A stretch of 64,000 nt of DNA, taken from positions 1,674,001 through 1,738,000 of the forward strand of contig NZ_CP075896.1 in NCBI RefSeq assembly GCF_018604545.1, in the 5' to 3' direction. The stretch comes from Streptomyces koelreuteriae (GTDB taxonomy: Bacteria; Actinomycetota; Actinomycetes; Streptomycetales; Streptomycetaceae). Both the position numbers and the translations under genes were made by a program. Under the pieces are notes generated by a model. The model worked only from the letters and a program-made list of their open reading frames with translations, was not told the DNA's origin and did not search any database. This document shows positions 26,732 through 34,350 of this stretch, piece after piece (the stretch's first letter is position 1; each line of letters opens with the position of its first letter).

Positions 26732-27799
26732 TCAGCGGACGCTGCGCGTGTGGACGTACTCCACGAGCCGCGTCAGCGCGTCCGGGTCGGTGGACGGCAT
26801 GACGCCGTGGCCCAGGTTGAAGATGTGGCCCTCCAGGTCCGCCGCGCTGTCCAGGACCTCCCGGGTCTTCGCCTCGACGGCCTCCGTCGAGGCGAAGAGC
26901 ACGGTCGGGTCGAGGTTGCCCTGGAGCGCCTTGCCGGGGCCGACGCGGCGGACGGCCTCGTCCAGCGGGACGCGCCAGTCGACGCCGACGACGTCCGCGC
27001 CGGCCTCGCCCATGAGGCCCAGCAGCTCGCCGGTGCCGACACCGAAGTGGATGCGCGGGACGCCGTAGCCGGCCACGGCGTCGAAGACCTTCGCCGAGGC
27101 GGGCAGCACCGAACGCCGGTAGTCGACGGGGGCCAGGGCGCCGGCCCAGGAGTCGAAGAGCTGGACCGCGGAGGCGCCCGCCTCGATCTGCACCTTCAGG
27201 AAGGCGGTCGTGATGTCCGCGAGGCGGTCGAGCAGGTCGGCCCAGAGCTCGGGGTCGCCGTACATCATCGCCTTGGCGTTCTCGTACGTGCGGGACGGGC
27301 CGCCCTCGACGAGGTAGCTGGCGAGGGTGAACGGGGCGCCGGCGAAGCCGATCAGAGGCGTGGCGCCGAGCTCGCGCGTCAGCAGGCCGATGGCCTCGGT
27401 GACGTAGGAGACGTCCTCGGGGGTCAGGTCGCGCAGCTGTGCGAGGTCGGCGCGGGTGCGGATCGGGCGCTCGACGACCGGGCCGACGCCGGGCTTGATG
27501 TCGAGGTCGATGCCGATGGCCTTGAGCGGGACGACGATGTCGCTGAAGTAGATCGCCGCGTCCACGTCGTGCCGGCGCACCGGCTGGAGCGTGATCTCGG
27601 TGACCAGTTCGGGCCGCATGCAGGACTCGAGCATCGGAATGCCCTCGCGCACCTTGCGGTACTCCGGCAGTGAGCGCCCGGCCTGCCGCATGAACCACAC
27701 CGGCGTGTGCGGCACGGGCTCGCGCCGGCAGGCCTTGAGGAAGGCTGAGTCGTACGTGGCGGACGGCTGCTGGGCCCGGGGGGCGTCGTTGGCACTCAC
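26732..27799 (-). CDS. hemE: uroporphyrinogen decarboxylase (HemE)
   Basis: 355 residues. The N-terminal family signature reads [17 protein letters not shown], and the second motif [17 protein letters not shown] is present; length fits HemE. It decarboxylates uroporphyrinogen III to coproporphyrinogen III, the substrate for cgoX and then hemQ, both encoded 9 kb away. The start is the GTG at 27799 (GTGAGTGCCAAC). A divergent promoter with the DUF3000 gene lies in 27800-27901. Confidence 0.94.
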   Translation of the reverse strand: MSANDAPRAQQPSATYDSAFLKACRREPVPHTPVWFMRQAGRSLPEYRKVREGIPMLESCMRPELVTEITLQPVRRHDVDAAIYFSDIVVPLKAIGIDLDIKPGVGPVVERPIRTRADLAQLRDLTPEDVSYVTEAIGLLTRELGATPLIGFAGAPFTLASYLVEGGPSRTYENAKAMMYGDPELWADLLDRLADITTAFLKVQIEAGASAVQLFDSWAGALAPVDYRRSVLPASAKVFDAVAGYGVPRIHFGVGTGELLGLMGEAGADVVGVDWRVPLDEAVRRVGPGKALQGNLDPTVLFASTEAVEAKTREVLDSAADLEGHIFNLGHGVMPSTDPDALTRLVEYVHTRSVR

Positions 27800-27901
27800 G
27801 GGGCCAAGTTTCGCACGCCGTCAAGGAGCGCGATTCAGCCCCTGGAGCGGCGCGGGGTGTCTAGCCCGGCACCCGGGGCCCGGTCCCCGTAACCTTCCCG
27901 C

Positions 27902-28576
27902 ATGGCTGCGGCTCAGGGACGACTGTCGGACGACGCTGGCGGAACGGACGAAGCGAAGGACACCGAGAACGACCGGAGGGAGGCGGACACCGCCCCGCTG
28001 CCCTTCCGGTCCGCCGTCGACGCGCTCAGGACGGCGCGGCTGCGGCCCCAGATCGAGATCGAGCCGACGCGCCCGCCGCAGCGGCTCGCCCCCTACACCT
28101 ACGCGCTGGAGGCGGCGGTCGTCGACGGCGACCAGGATCTGGCCGACGGCCGGCTGGTGCTGCTGCACGACCCGGCGGGGCACGAGGCCTGGCGGGGCAC
28201 GTTCCGGCTGGTGACGCTGGTGCGCGCGGAGCTGGAGCCGGAGATGGCGGCGGACCCGCTGCTGCCGGAGGTGTGCTGGACCTGGCTGACCGGCGCGCTC
28301 CAGGCGCGCGGGCTGGCGTGCGGGGAGCCGAGCGGCACCGTCACGCGCGCGAGTTCGCACTACTTCGGCGGTCTGTCCGCGCGCCCGGCCGCCTCGCAGA
28401 TCGAGATCCGCGCGTCGTGGACGCCGCGCGAGGGCCTGGGCGGGGTTCCGGACACGGCCGCGCACCTTTCGGCCTGGTGCGATCTGCTCGCCCAGGTCGC
28501 GGGCCTGCCTCCGGCCGGGCCGGGCGACGCCTCGGTGGTGACCCTGCCGCAACGGCGGGGCCCCCAGTCCCGCTGA
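27902..28576 (+). CDS. DUF3000 domain protein
   Basis: 224 residues. The body (about residues 38-215) starts FRSAVDALRTARLRPQIEIE and contains PPQRLAPYTYALEA, which matches DUF3000, a conserved actinobacterial family of unknown function that travels with hemE. It is acidic and lacks signal or membrane segments. No Shine-Dalgarno sequence precedes the ATG. A strong terminator follows at 28635. Confidence 0.85.
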   Translation: MAAAQGRLSDDAGGTDEAKDTENDRREADTAPLPFRSAVDALRTARLRPQIEIEPTRPPQRLAPYTYALEAAVVDGDQDLADGRLVLLHDPAGHEAWRGTFRLVTLVRAELEPEMAADPLLPEVCWTWLTGALQARGLACGEPSGTVTRASSHYFGGLSARPAASQIEIRASWTPREGLGGVPDTAAHLSAWCDLLAQVAGLPPAGPGDASVVTLPQRRGPQSR

Positions 28577-28634
28577 CCCCGGGACCCCTGTCCCGTCGGC
28601 CAGAGGCCCGCTGAACCAACCCTGAACGACCCCT

Positions 28635-28671
28635 GACCGCCCCGCACTGATCGACCTTGTGCGGGGCGGTC
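28635..28671 (+). terminator. hairpin terminator after DUF3000
   Basis: A perfect 13-base stem GACCGCCCCGCAC / GTGCGGGGCGGTC encloses an 11-base loop, 58 bases after the DUF3000 stop. It has no U-tract but fits Streptomyces terminators. It sits in the 371-base gap (28577-28947) before the response regulator, which otherwise holds promoter-like AT-richer sequence near 28800-28850 and the GTGATCATTC motif. Confidence 0.75.
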
Positions 28672-28829
28672 AACCATGTCCGGTCGACGATCACACCCAC
28701 GTACTCCTCTTGGCCGAATCACTTTGTCGATACGGCCACTTTCGACCGCGTAGCGACGCAGAGCGAAACCGTTCGACCTTCGAATGATCGACCGCGTGTC
28801 CGAATTGCACGGATTGTTATCACCGAATC

Positions 28830-28842
28830 GTGATCATTCTCT
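28830..28842. promoter_or_regulatory. GTGATCATTC motif, copy 1
   Basis: GTGATCATTCTCT lies 105 bases upstream of the response regulator start in an AT-rich promoter-like stretch. A near-identical GTGATCATTCACT is at 29632-29644, upstream of rnd; the two match at 12 of 13 positions. They may be binding sites for a shared regulator, possibly the response regulator itself; this is untested. Confidence 0.4.
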
Positions 28843-28947
28843 AAAGGCGGACGGGTTCGGTGCCGAAGACGACTGTGACCTTGAAAGCACGGTTCGTCCC
28901 GGCTTCATCCCCACGAGCCGGCCCCGTCCCGCACCCCAGGAGGCCTG

Positions 28948-29610
28948 GTGTCCGTTCTCCTCGAGCAGCCCGCAAGCCTGGTCGCCTACCGCCCGAACAA
29001 GCCGACCGCCATGGTGGTCGTGGCCGACCCGCGCGTCCGCTCCACCGTCACCCGCCATCTGTGGGCGCTCGGTGTGCGCGACGTCATCGAGGCCTCGTCC
29101 ATCGCGGAGGCTCGTCCCCGCATCGGCAACCCCCGCGACATCTGCGTCGCCGACGTCCACCTGCCCGACGGCTCCGGCCTCACCCTGCTGTCGGAGACCC
29201 GCGCCGCGGGCTGGCCCAACGGCCTCGCCCTCTCCGCCGCCGACGACATCGCCGCCGTGCGCAACGCGCTCGCCGGCGGGGTGAAGGGTTACGTCGTCAC
29301 CGGCACCCGTACGAACGTCGGGCTCCCCACCCGGCCGGGCGCCGCCCCCATCGGCGCCGCCGCCGCGCGTCTGCACCGCCGCCCCCCGGGCGCCCCGAGC
29401 CACCCGGGCGGCTACCGCGAACTGTCCGGCCGTGAGGTCGAGGTGCTGCGACTGGTCGCGGAGGGCCAGTCGAACAAGGCCATCGGCGTCTCGATGGGCC
29501 TGTCCGCACTGACCGTCAAGAGCCACCTCGCCCGCATCGCCCGCAAGCTCGGCACGGGCGACCGCGCCGGCATGGTGGCGGTGGCGCTGCGGACCGGGAT
29601 CATCCACTGA
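28948..29610 (+). CDS. orphan LuxR-family response regulator
   Basis: 220 residues from a GTG four bases after AGGAGG. The receiver domain (residues about 20-115) keeps the acidic pocket (VVVADPR), the phospho-acceptor Asp in CVADVHLPDGSG, Ser in ALSAADD and Lys in GGVKGY. A Pro/Gly-rich linker joins it to a C-terminal NarL/LuxR HTH (ELSGREVEVLRLVAEGQSNK, then the recognition helix SALTVKSHLARIARKL). No sensor kinase is next to it. Downstream of a terminator, it is transcribed alone. Confidence 0.9.
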   Translation: MSVLLEQPASLVAYRPNKPTAMVVVADPRVRSTVTRHLWALGVRDVIEASSIAEARPRIGNPRDICVADVHLPDGSGLTLLSETRAAGWPNGLALSAADDIAAVRNALAGGVKGYVVTGTRTNVGLPTRPGAAPIGAAAARLHRRPPGAPSHPGGYRELSGREVEVLRLVAEGQSNKAIGVSMGLSALTVKSHLARIARKLGTGDRAGMVAVALRTGIIH

Positions 29611-29631
29611 TCCGCTCCGTCATGACCCTTG

Positions 29632-29644
29632 GTGATCATTCACT
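29632..29644. promoter_or_regulatory. GTGATCATTC motif, copy 2
   Basis: GTGATCATTCACT, 22 bases after the response regulator stop and 152 bases before the rnd start. It matches the copy at 28830-28842 at 12 of 13 positions. Confidence 0.4.
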
Positions 29645-29736
29645 CACCTGAACGGGATCGTCCGCCGGTCCCTTTCGCTCCACACGTGGCTCGCGAACCC
29701 CGTACTTCCCCGACGTGACTGGTTTGCGACCCTCGG

Positions 29737-29770
29737 GCGCCCGTCGACGGAACGTTCCGTCGGCGGGCGC
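29737..29770. promoter_or_regulatory. 34-base near-perfect palindrome upstream of rnd
   Basis: The sequence between 29737 and 29770 is an inverted repeat of two 17-base arms with one G-T pair and no spacer, centred at AACGTT. It ends 27 bases before the rnd GTG. It may be the terminator of the response regulator gene or a structured leader of rnd. A second small dyad TCCAT-AC-ATGGA follows at 29773-29784. Confidence 0.7.
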
Positions 29771-29796
29771 TGTCCATACATGGATACCCTTGACAT

Positions 29797-31086
29797 GTGA
29801 CCGACGCCCACGACACCGCAGCAGACAGCTCACTGCGAACCACCGGAGGCGCCCCTCCGGACGACGGCGGATCTTCTGCTACGGAGGCGCCGACCCCCTT
29901 GCTGGAGCCGCGCGAGGGCATTCCGCCCGTGATCGCGGACGAGACCGCCCTGGCCCGGGTGATCGCCGCCTTCGCGGCGGGGACCGGCCCGGTCGCCGTC
30001 GACGCCGAGCGGGCGTCCGGCTACCGCTACGGCCAGCGCGCCTATCTGGTGCAGCTGCGCCGCGAGGGCGCCGGCTCGGCGCTGATCGACCCCGTGGCCT
30101 GCCCCGACCTGTCCGGGCTGGGCGAGGCCCTCTCCGGCGTCGAGTGGGTGCTGCACGCCGCCACCCAGGACCTGCCCTGTCTGCGCGAGATAGGCATGGT
30201 GCCGACGCGCCTGTTCGACACCGAGCTGGCCGGGCGGCTCGCCGGGTTCCCCCGGGTCGGCCTCGGCGCGATGGTCGAGGGCGTGCTCGGCTTCGTCCTG
30301 GAGAAGGGCCACTCCGCGGTCGACTGGTCCACCCGCCCCCTGCCCGAGCCCTGGCTGCGGTACGCGGCGCTCGACGTCGAACTGCTCGTCGACCTGCGTG
30401 ACGCGCTGGAGAAGGAGCTGGACCGGCAGGGCAAGCTGGAGTGGGCCCGCCAGGAGTTCGACGCGATCGCCTCGGCCCCGCCGCCCGAGCCCCGCAAGGA
30501 TCCCTGGCGGCGTACGTCCGGCATGCACAAGGTGCGCAGGCGGCGGCAGCTCGCCGTCGTACGGGAGCTGTGGCAGGCCCGGGACCGGATCGCGCAGCGG
30601 CGGGACGTCTCGCCCGGCAAGGTGCTCGGGGACGCGGCGATCGTGGAGGCCGCGCTGGCCCTTCCGGCCAACGTGCAGGCGCTTGCCGCGCTGAACGGTT
30701 TCGGACACCGCACGGGCAAGCGGCAGCTGGAGCAGTGGCAGGCGGCGGTGGACCGGGCGAAGGCGCTGACCGAGGCGCAGTTGCCGCAGCCGGGGCAGCC
30801 GGTCGCGGGGCCGCCGCCGCCGCGGGCCTGGGCCGACAAGGATCCCGTCGCCGCGGCGCGGCTGTCCGCGGCCCGGGCCGGGGTTTCGGCGCTGGCCGAG
30901 CAGATCAATATGCCGCAGGAGAATCTGATCACTCCGGACACGGTGCGGCGGGTGTGCTGGGAGCCGCCGGGTGTGGTGGACGCGGAGTCCGTGAGCGCGG
31001 CCCTTGAAGGGTATGGGGCCCGGGCTTGGCAGGTGGAGCTGGTGACACCGGTGCTGGTGGAGGCGCTGTCCGTGAAGGAGGCGTAG
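29797..31086 (+). CDS. rnd: ribonuclease D (HRDC domain)
   Basis: 429 residues. The DnaQ-like 3'-5' exonuclease domain (residues about 45-215) carries acidic motifs in PVAVDAERASGYRYG, HAATQDLPCL and YAALDVELLVDLRD, and an HRDC domain lies at about residues 240-320. The extra C-terminal tail of about 100 residues is typical of actinobacterial members. The enzyme trims tRNA and other RNA 3' ends. The GTG start lacks a clear ribosome binding site, and a large palindrome sits 27 bases upstream. Confidence 0.9.
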   Translation: MTDAHDTAADSSLRTTGGAPPDDGGSSATEAPTPLLEPREGIPPVIADETALARVIAAFAAGTGPVAVDAERASGYRYGQRAYLVQLRREGAGSALIDPVACPDLSGLGEALSGVEWVLHAATQDLPCLREIGMVPTRLFDTELAGRLAGFPRVGLGAMVEGVLGFVLEKGHSAVDWSTRPLPEPWLRYAALDVELLVDLRDALEKELDRQGKLEWARQEFDAIASAPPPEPRKDPWRRTSGMHKVRRRRQLAVVRELWQARDRIAQRRDVSPGKVLGDAAIVEAALALPANVQALAALNGFGHRTGKRQLEQWQAAVDRAKALTEAQLPQPGQPVAGPPPPRAWADKDPVAAARLSAARAGVSALAEQINMPQENLITPDTVRRVCWEPPGVVDAESVSAALEGYGARAWQVELVTPVLVEALSVKEA

Positions 31087-31113
31087 CCGCCGTGGTTCCT
31101 TCCGTCGTACGGC

Positions 31114-31160
31114 GGCTGCGGGCTCGTTGTGGTTGTTCGCGCAGTTCCCCGCGCCCCTAG
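31114..31160. repeat. Streptomyces dispersed intergenic repeat, copy 2
   Basis: Read on the minus strand it begins AGGGGCGCGGGGAACTGCGC and continues with ACAACGAGCCCGCAGCCGCC. It shares the AGGGGCGCGGGG head with the copy at 20521-20597 and again lies between convergent genes (rnd and the sugar permease). Confidence 0.65.
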
Positions 31161-31167
31161 GGCGTCG

Positions 31168-31998
31168 TCATTTGGTCGCTCCCCTGGTGAAGCCGTTGTA
31201 GATGAACCTCTGCAGGAGCAGGAAGACGATCAGCGTGGGGGCGATGACCAGGATCGCGCCCGCCGAGATGGTCTCCCAGTGGGCGCCGAAGGGGCCCTTG
31301 AAGCGGAACAGGGACGTCGATATCACGCCAAGATCTTCGGAGGGCATGTAGAGGAAGGGGATGTAGAAGTCGTTGTAGACGTTGATCCCCTTCACGATCA
31401 CGACCGTCGCGATCGCCGGTTTCAGGAGCGGGAAGATGATCTTCCGGTAGATCGTGAAGGCGTTGGCCCCGTCGAGGCGGGCCGACTCGTCGAGCGAGAC
31501 CGGGATCGATCGTACGAACTGCAGGAAGATGTAGATCGAGACGATGTCCGTGCCCATGTAGAGCGCGATCGGCGCCCAGAGACTGTCGAACATACCGACG
31601 CTGTTGACGATCTGGAAGGTGGCCACCTGGGTGGTCACCCCGGGGACCAGCGCGGCGACCAGGAACAGGGCCAGGATGAGCTTCCGGAAGCGGAACCGGA
31701 AGCGGTCGATGGCGTAGGCCGTCATCGAGCCGATCAGGATCGTGCCCCCGATGGCGACGACCAGGATGATCGCCGTGTTGGCGAACGCCGAGAGCATCCG
31801 GCCGTCCTGGAACGCCGTCACGTAGTTGGAGAAGTTGAGCGGATCGTCGGGCAGCGTGAGCGCGCCGCTGTCGTCCGCCATCTCCCCGGAGGTCTTCAGC
31901 GAGGTCAGGAAGACCACGGCCAGCGGCAGGAACACGACCAGGGTCGCGAGGACCAGGGACAGATACACGAGGGCCCGGGCCACCGTACGGCGCGTCAT
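31168..31998 (-). CDS. carbohydrate ABC transporter permease (MalG type)
   Basis: 276 residues with six hydrophobic segments. The MalG-type EAA loop region reads SLDESARLDGANAFTIYRKI, which contacts the shared ATPase. It starts with a four-base overlap with the stop of the MalF-type gene, forming a transporter with it and the binding protein. No ATPase gene is present, so a shared MsiK-like ATPase encoded elsewhere probably powers it. Linkage to a beta-mannosidase suggests beta-mannoside import. Confidence 0.9.
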   Translation of the reverse strand: MTRRTVARALVYLSLVLATLVVFLPLAVVFLTSLKTSGEMADDSGALTLPDDPLNFSNYVTAFQDGRMLSAFANTAIILVVAIGGTILIGSMTAYAIDRFRFRFRKLILALFLVAALVPGVTTQVATFQIVNSVGMFDSLWAPIALYMGTDIVSIYIFLQFVRSIPVSLDESARLDGANAFTIYRKIIFPLLKPAIATVVIVKGINVYNDFYIPFLYMPSEDLGVISTSLFRFKGPFGAHWETISAGAILVIAPTLIVFLLLQRFIYNGFTRGATK

Positions 31999-32873
31999 AC
32001 GAGGTCCACCTTGTCGTCCGGGACGAGCCGCCGCTGCACCCACGTCACCGCCAGGATGATCAGCAGCAGTACGACGGCCGCCGCCGAGGCGAGGCCCGTC
32101 TTGTTGAACTGGAAGGCCAGCTTCACGGTCTGGATCACAAAGGTCTCGGTGCCGGTCGCGCCGCCGGTCATGATGTACGGGATCTCGAAGACGGACAGCG
32201 ACCCGGAGACGGACAGGATCACCGAGAGGCTCAGCACGGGCCGGATGCCGGGCGCGATGATGTGGCGGAACTGCTGCCAGCGGTTCGCCCCGTCGATCTC
32301 GGCCGCCTCGTACAGCTCCCCCGGGATGGACTGGATCGCCCCGAGGAAGAGGACGAAGTTCAGGCCCATGTAGCGCCAGACCGAGACGCCGGCGAGGGAG
32401 ACGTTGGCCGAGGTGGGCGTACCCAGCCAGGCGCGGTCGCCGTCGTAGCCGACGAGTCCCAGGATCGCGTCCAGGGTGCCGCCGTCCTGGAAGAAGTACA
32501 GGAAGACGAAGCCGATCGCGACGCCGTTGATCAGGTACGGGAAGAAGAGCACGCCCTTGAAGAAGTTCCGGAAGCGGACGTTGAAGCTCAGGACGGTGGC
32601 GAAGTAGAGCGCGGCCACGATCTGCACCACCGACGCGACGAGGTAGTAGCCGCTGACGAAGAACACCTCGAACAGCTCGGATCGGGTGAAGAGTTCGGCG
32701 TAGTTCTCGGCGCCCGTGTAGTGCAGCTCGGGGCTGACGCCGTCCCAGTCGGTGAAGCTGTACGCGACCATGTTGACGATCGGCGCGTAGGTGAACGTGA
32801 TCAGCAAGGCGAGCGGGGCGAGGAGGAACAGCCAGGGCGTCACGCCCCGCCACCGCCGGGTGGACCGGGCCAT
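31995..32873 (-). CDS. carbohydrate ABC transporter permease (MalF type)
   Basis: 292 residues, six hydrophobic segments; the EAA loop region reads ELYEAAEIDGANRWQQFRHI. The start ATG overlaps the last base of the binding-protein stop (TGATG), so expression is tightly coupled. It is the partner of the MalG-type permease in the mannoside transporter. Confidence 0.9.
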   Translation of the reverse strand: MARSTRRWRGVTPWLFLLAPLALLITFTYAPIVNMVAYSFTDWDGVSPELHYTGAENYAELFTRSELFEVFFVSGYYLVASVVQIVAALYFATVLSFNVRFRNFFKGVLFFPYLINGVAIGFVFLYFFQDGGTLDAILGLVGYDGDRAWLGTPTSANVSLAGVSVWRYMGLNFVLFLGAIQSIPGELYEAAEIDGANRWQQFRHIIAPGIRPVLSLSVILSVSGSLSVFEIPYIMTGGATGTETFVIQTVKLAFQFNKTGLASAAAVVLLLIILAVTWVQRRLVPDDKVDLV

Positions 32874-34186
32874 CAGGACCCCAGGTTCCGCTGCGCCTCG
32901 GTCCACTTGTCGCCGAGCCCGGCGAGGAAGTCGTCCAGGCCGCCCTTGCGCGCACCGCGGGCGAGATCGACGAGGTCCTGGCGGTAGTCGGGCTTGTAGA
33001 TGCCGACCTCGGACTGGTTGTCGACGGACTTGACCTCGGCGCCCTTGGTGTCGTCGAGGTCGAGGAGCTTCACGCCCGCCTCCTCGTAGGGCTTCAGGAT
33101 GTCGGGCAGCGGGGCGTCCTTGAGCGGCGAGAGGGCGAGGTTGGCGTCCGCGTAGCCGGACTTGTCGGTGAACCAGTCGATCCAGGCGCGGGCGGCGGCC
33201 TTGTGGTCGGAGTGGACGTTGACGGCCTGCTGGTAGTCGGGGGACGTCACCGCGCAGAACGCGCCGTCCTTCTGGGCGGGGAAGGGCATGAAGCCGATGT
33301 CGGCGGGGTCGGTGCCGGCCTGCTTCGCCGCGTCCCGCATCTGCACGACCGCCCAGGATCCGAGCCACATCGTGGCGATCTCGCCCTTGGCCAACTTCGG
33401 CTTGGAGGCTTCCCAGTTGGTGGTCGTCGGGTCCTTCTCGACGAGGCCCGACTTCACGATGTCGTACAGCAGCGTGTCGCCGACGCGCAGATCGGCGCCG
33501 TCGGCCCACGGGTCGCCCTCGGCGAGCCGCGTGGTGGCGCCGGTGTCACAGCCGACCGAGCCGTTGACGCTCGTCCACTGGGTCAGCGGCCACATGTCCT
33601 TGAAGTTGGTGTAGTACGGCACCGCCTCGGACTTGGCCTTGATCGCCTTGAGGTCGTCGAGGAACCCGGCCGGGGTGGTGGGCCAGTCGGTGACGCCGGC
33701 CGCGTTCCAGACCTTCTTGTTGTAGACGAAGCCGGGGACCACGCCGATCGGGCTCTGCCCGTAGACCTTGCCCTGGACGGTGGAGTAGTCGGTGAAGCGG
33801 TACTTCTTGCTCCGCTCGGCGCCGGTGCCGAGGGAGGCGAAGAACTTCGGGTAGTCCTTCTTCTCGATCACGGCCGGGATCATCAGGACGTCGCCGTAGT
33901 TCTCCGTGTTCATCCGGATCTTGACCTCGCCCTCGTAGTCGGTGAGGCCCTCGAACTCGACCTTCACCTTCGGGTAGGTCTTGCCGAACTCGGCGGCGTA
34001 CTTCTTCATCGTCCCGTCCTGCACGAGGTCGGTGCGGTGGGTGAGGACGGTGATGGTCCCGGTCACCTTGGCGGGATCGTCGGGTACCTCGGCATCCGCG
34101 CCCTTGGAGGTGCCTCCGGTACCGGTGCAGCCCGAGGCGAGCAGGGCGGCCCCCACGGCGAGGGCGAGGAGGGTACGGCGGTTCAT
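32873..34186 (-). CDS. sugar-binding lipoprotein of ABC transporter
   Basis: 437 residues. The signal peptide ends in a lipobox (LLASGC, Cys at about residue 19), followed by an extracellular solute-binding fold of cluster 1. The aromatic residues in the middle (e.g. MWPLTQWTS) are typical for sugar contacts. The ATG at 34186 follows GGAG. It is the first gene of the mannoside transporter operon and is divergent from the beta-mannosidase, with a LacI-type operator between. Sugar identity (mannobiose or mannooligosaccharide) is inferred from context. Confidence 0.88.
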   Translation of the reverse strand: MNRRTLLALAVGAALLASGCTGTGGTSKGADAEVPDDPAKVTGTITVLTHRTDLVQDGTMKKYAAEFGKTYPKVKVEFEGLTDYEGEVKIRMNTENYGDVLMIPAVIEKKDYPKFFASLGTGAERSKKYRFTDYSTVQGKVYGQSPIGVVPGFVYNKKVWNAAGVTDWPTTPAGFLDDLKAIKAKSEAVPYYTNFKDMWPLTQWTSVNGSVGCDTGATTRLAEGDPWADGADLRVGDTLLYDIVKSGLVEKDPTTTNWEASKPKLAKGEIATMWLGSWAVVQMRDAAKQAGTDPADIGFMPFPAQKDGAFCAVTSPDYQQAVNVHSDHKAAARAWIDWFTDKSGYADANLALSPLKDAPLPDILKPYEEAGVKLLDLDDTKGAEVKSVDNQSEVGIYKPDYRQDLVDLARGARKGGLDDFLAGLGDKWTEAQRNLGS

Positions 34187-34258
34187 GTGCGTCAGCTCCG
34201 TTCGCGGAGAGGAACTCGGGACGGAAGAGCACGTGCGGTATGGCTGGTTCGGCACTCT

Positions 34259-34270
34259 GACAGCGCTTTC
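34259..34270. promoter_or_regulatory. LacI-type operator between transporter and mannosidase
   Basis: GACAGC-GCTTTC, with 5 of 6 arm positions pairing around a central CG, is a typical LacI/GalR operator form. It lies 72 bases before the binding-protein start and 80 bases before the mannosidase start, so a single repressor could control both arms. The regulator is probably the LacI gene at 36717. Confidence 0.5.
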
Positions 34271-34350
34271 CTCAACCGGTAAAGTCCCATTCCCGCCAAC
34301 GCTGCGAAGTCTGAACCCGACTCTTCACTGGACCGGTCAAAGGAGTGCGC

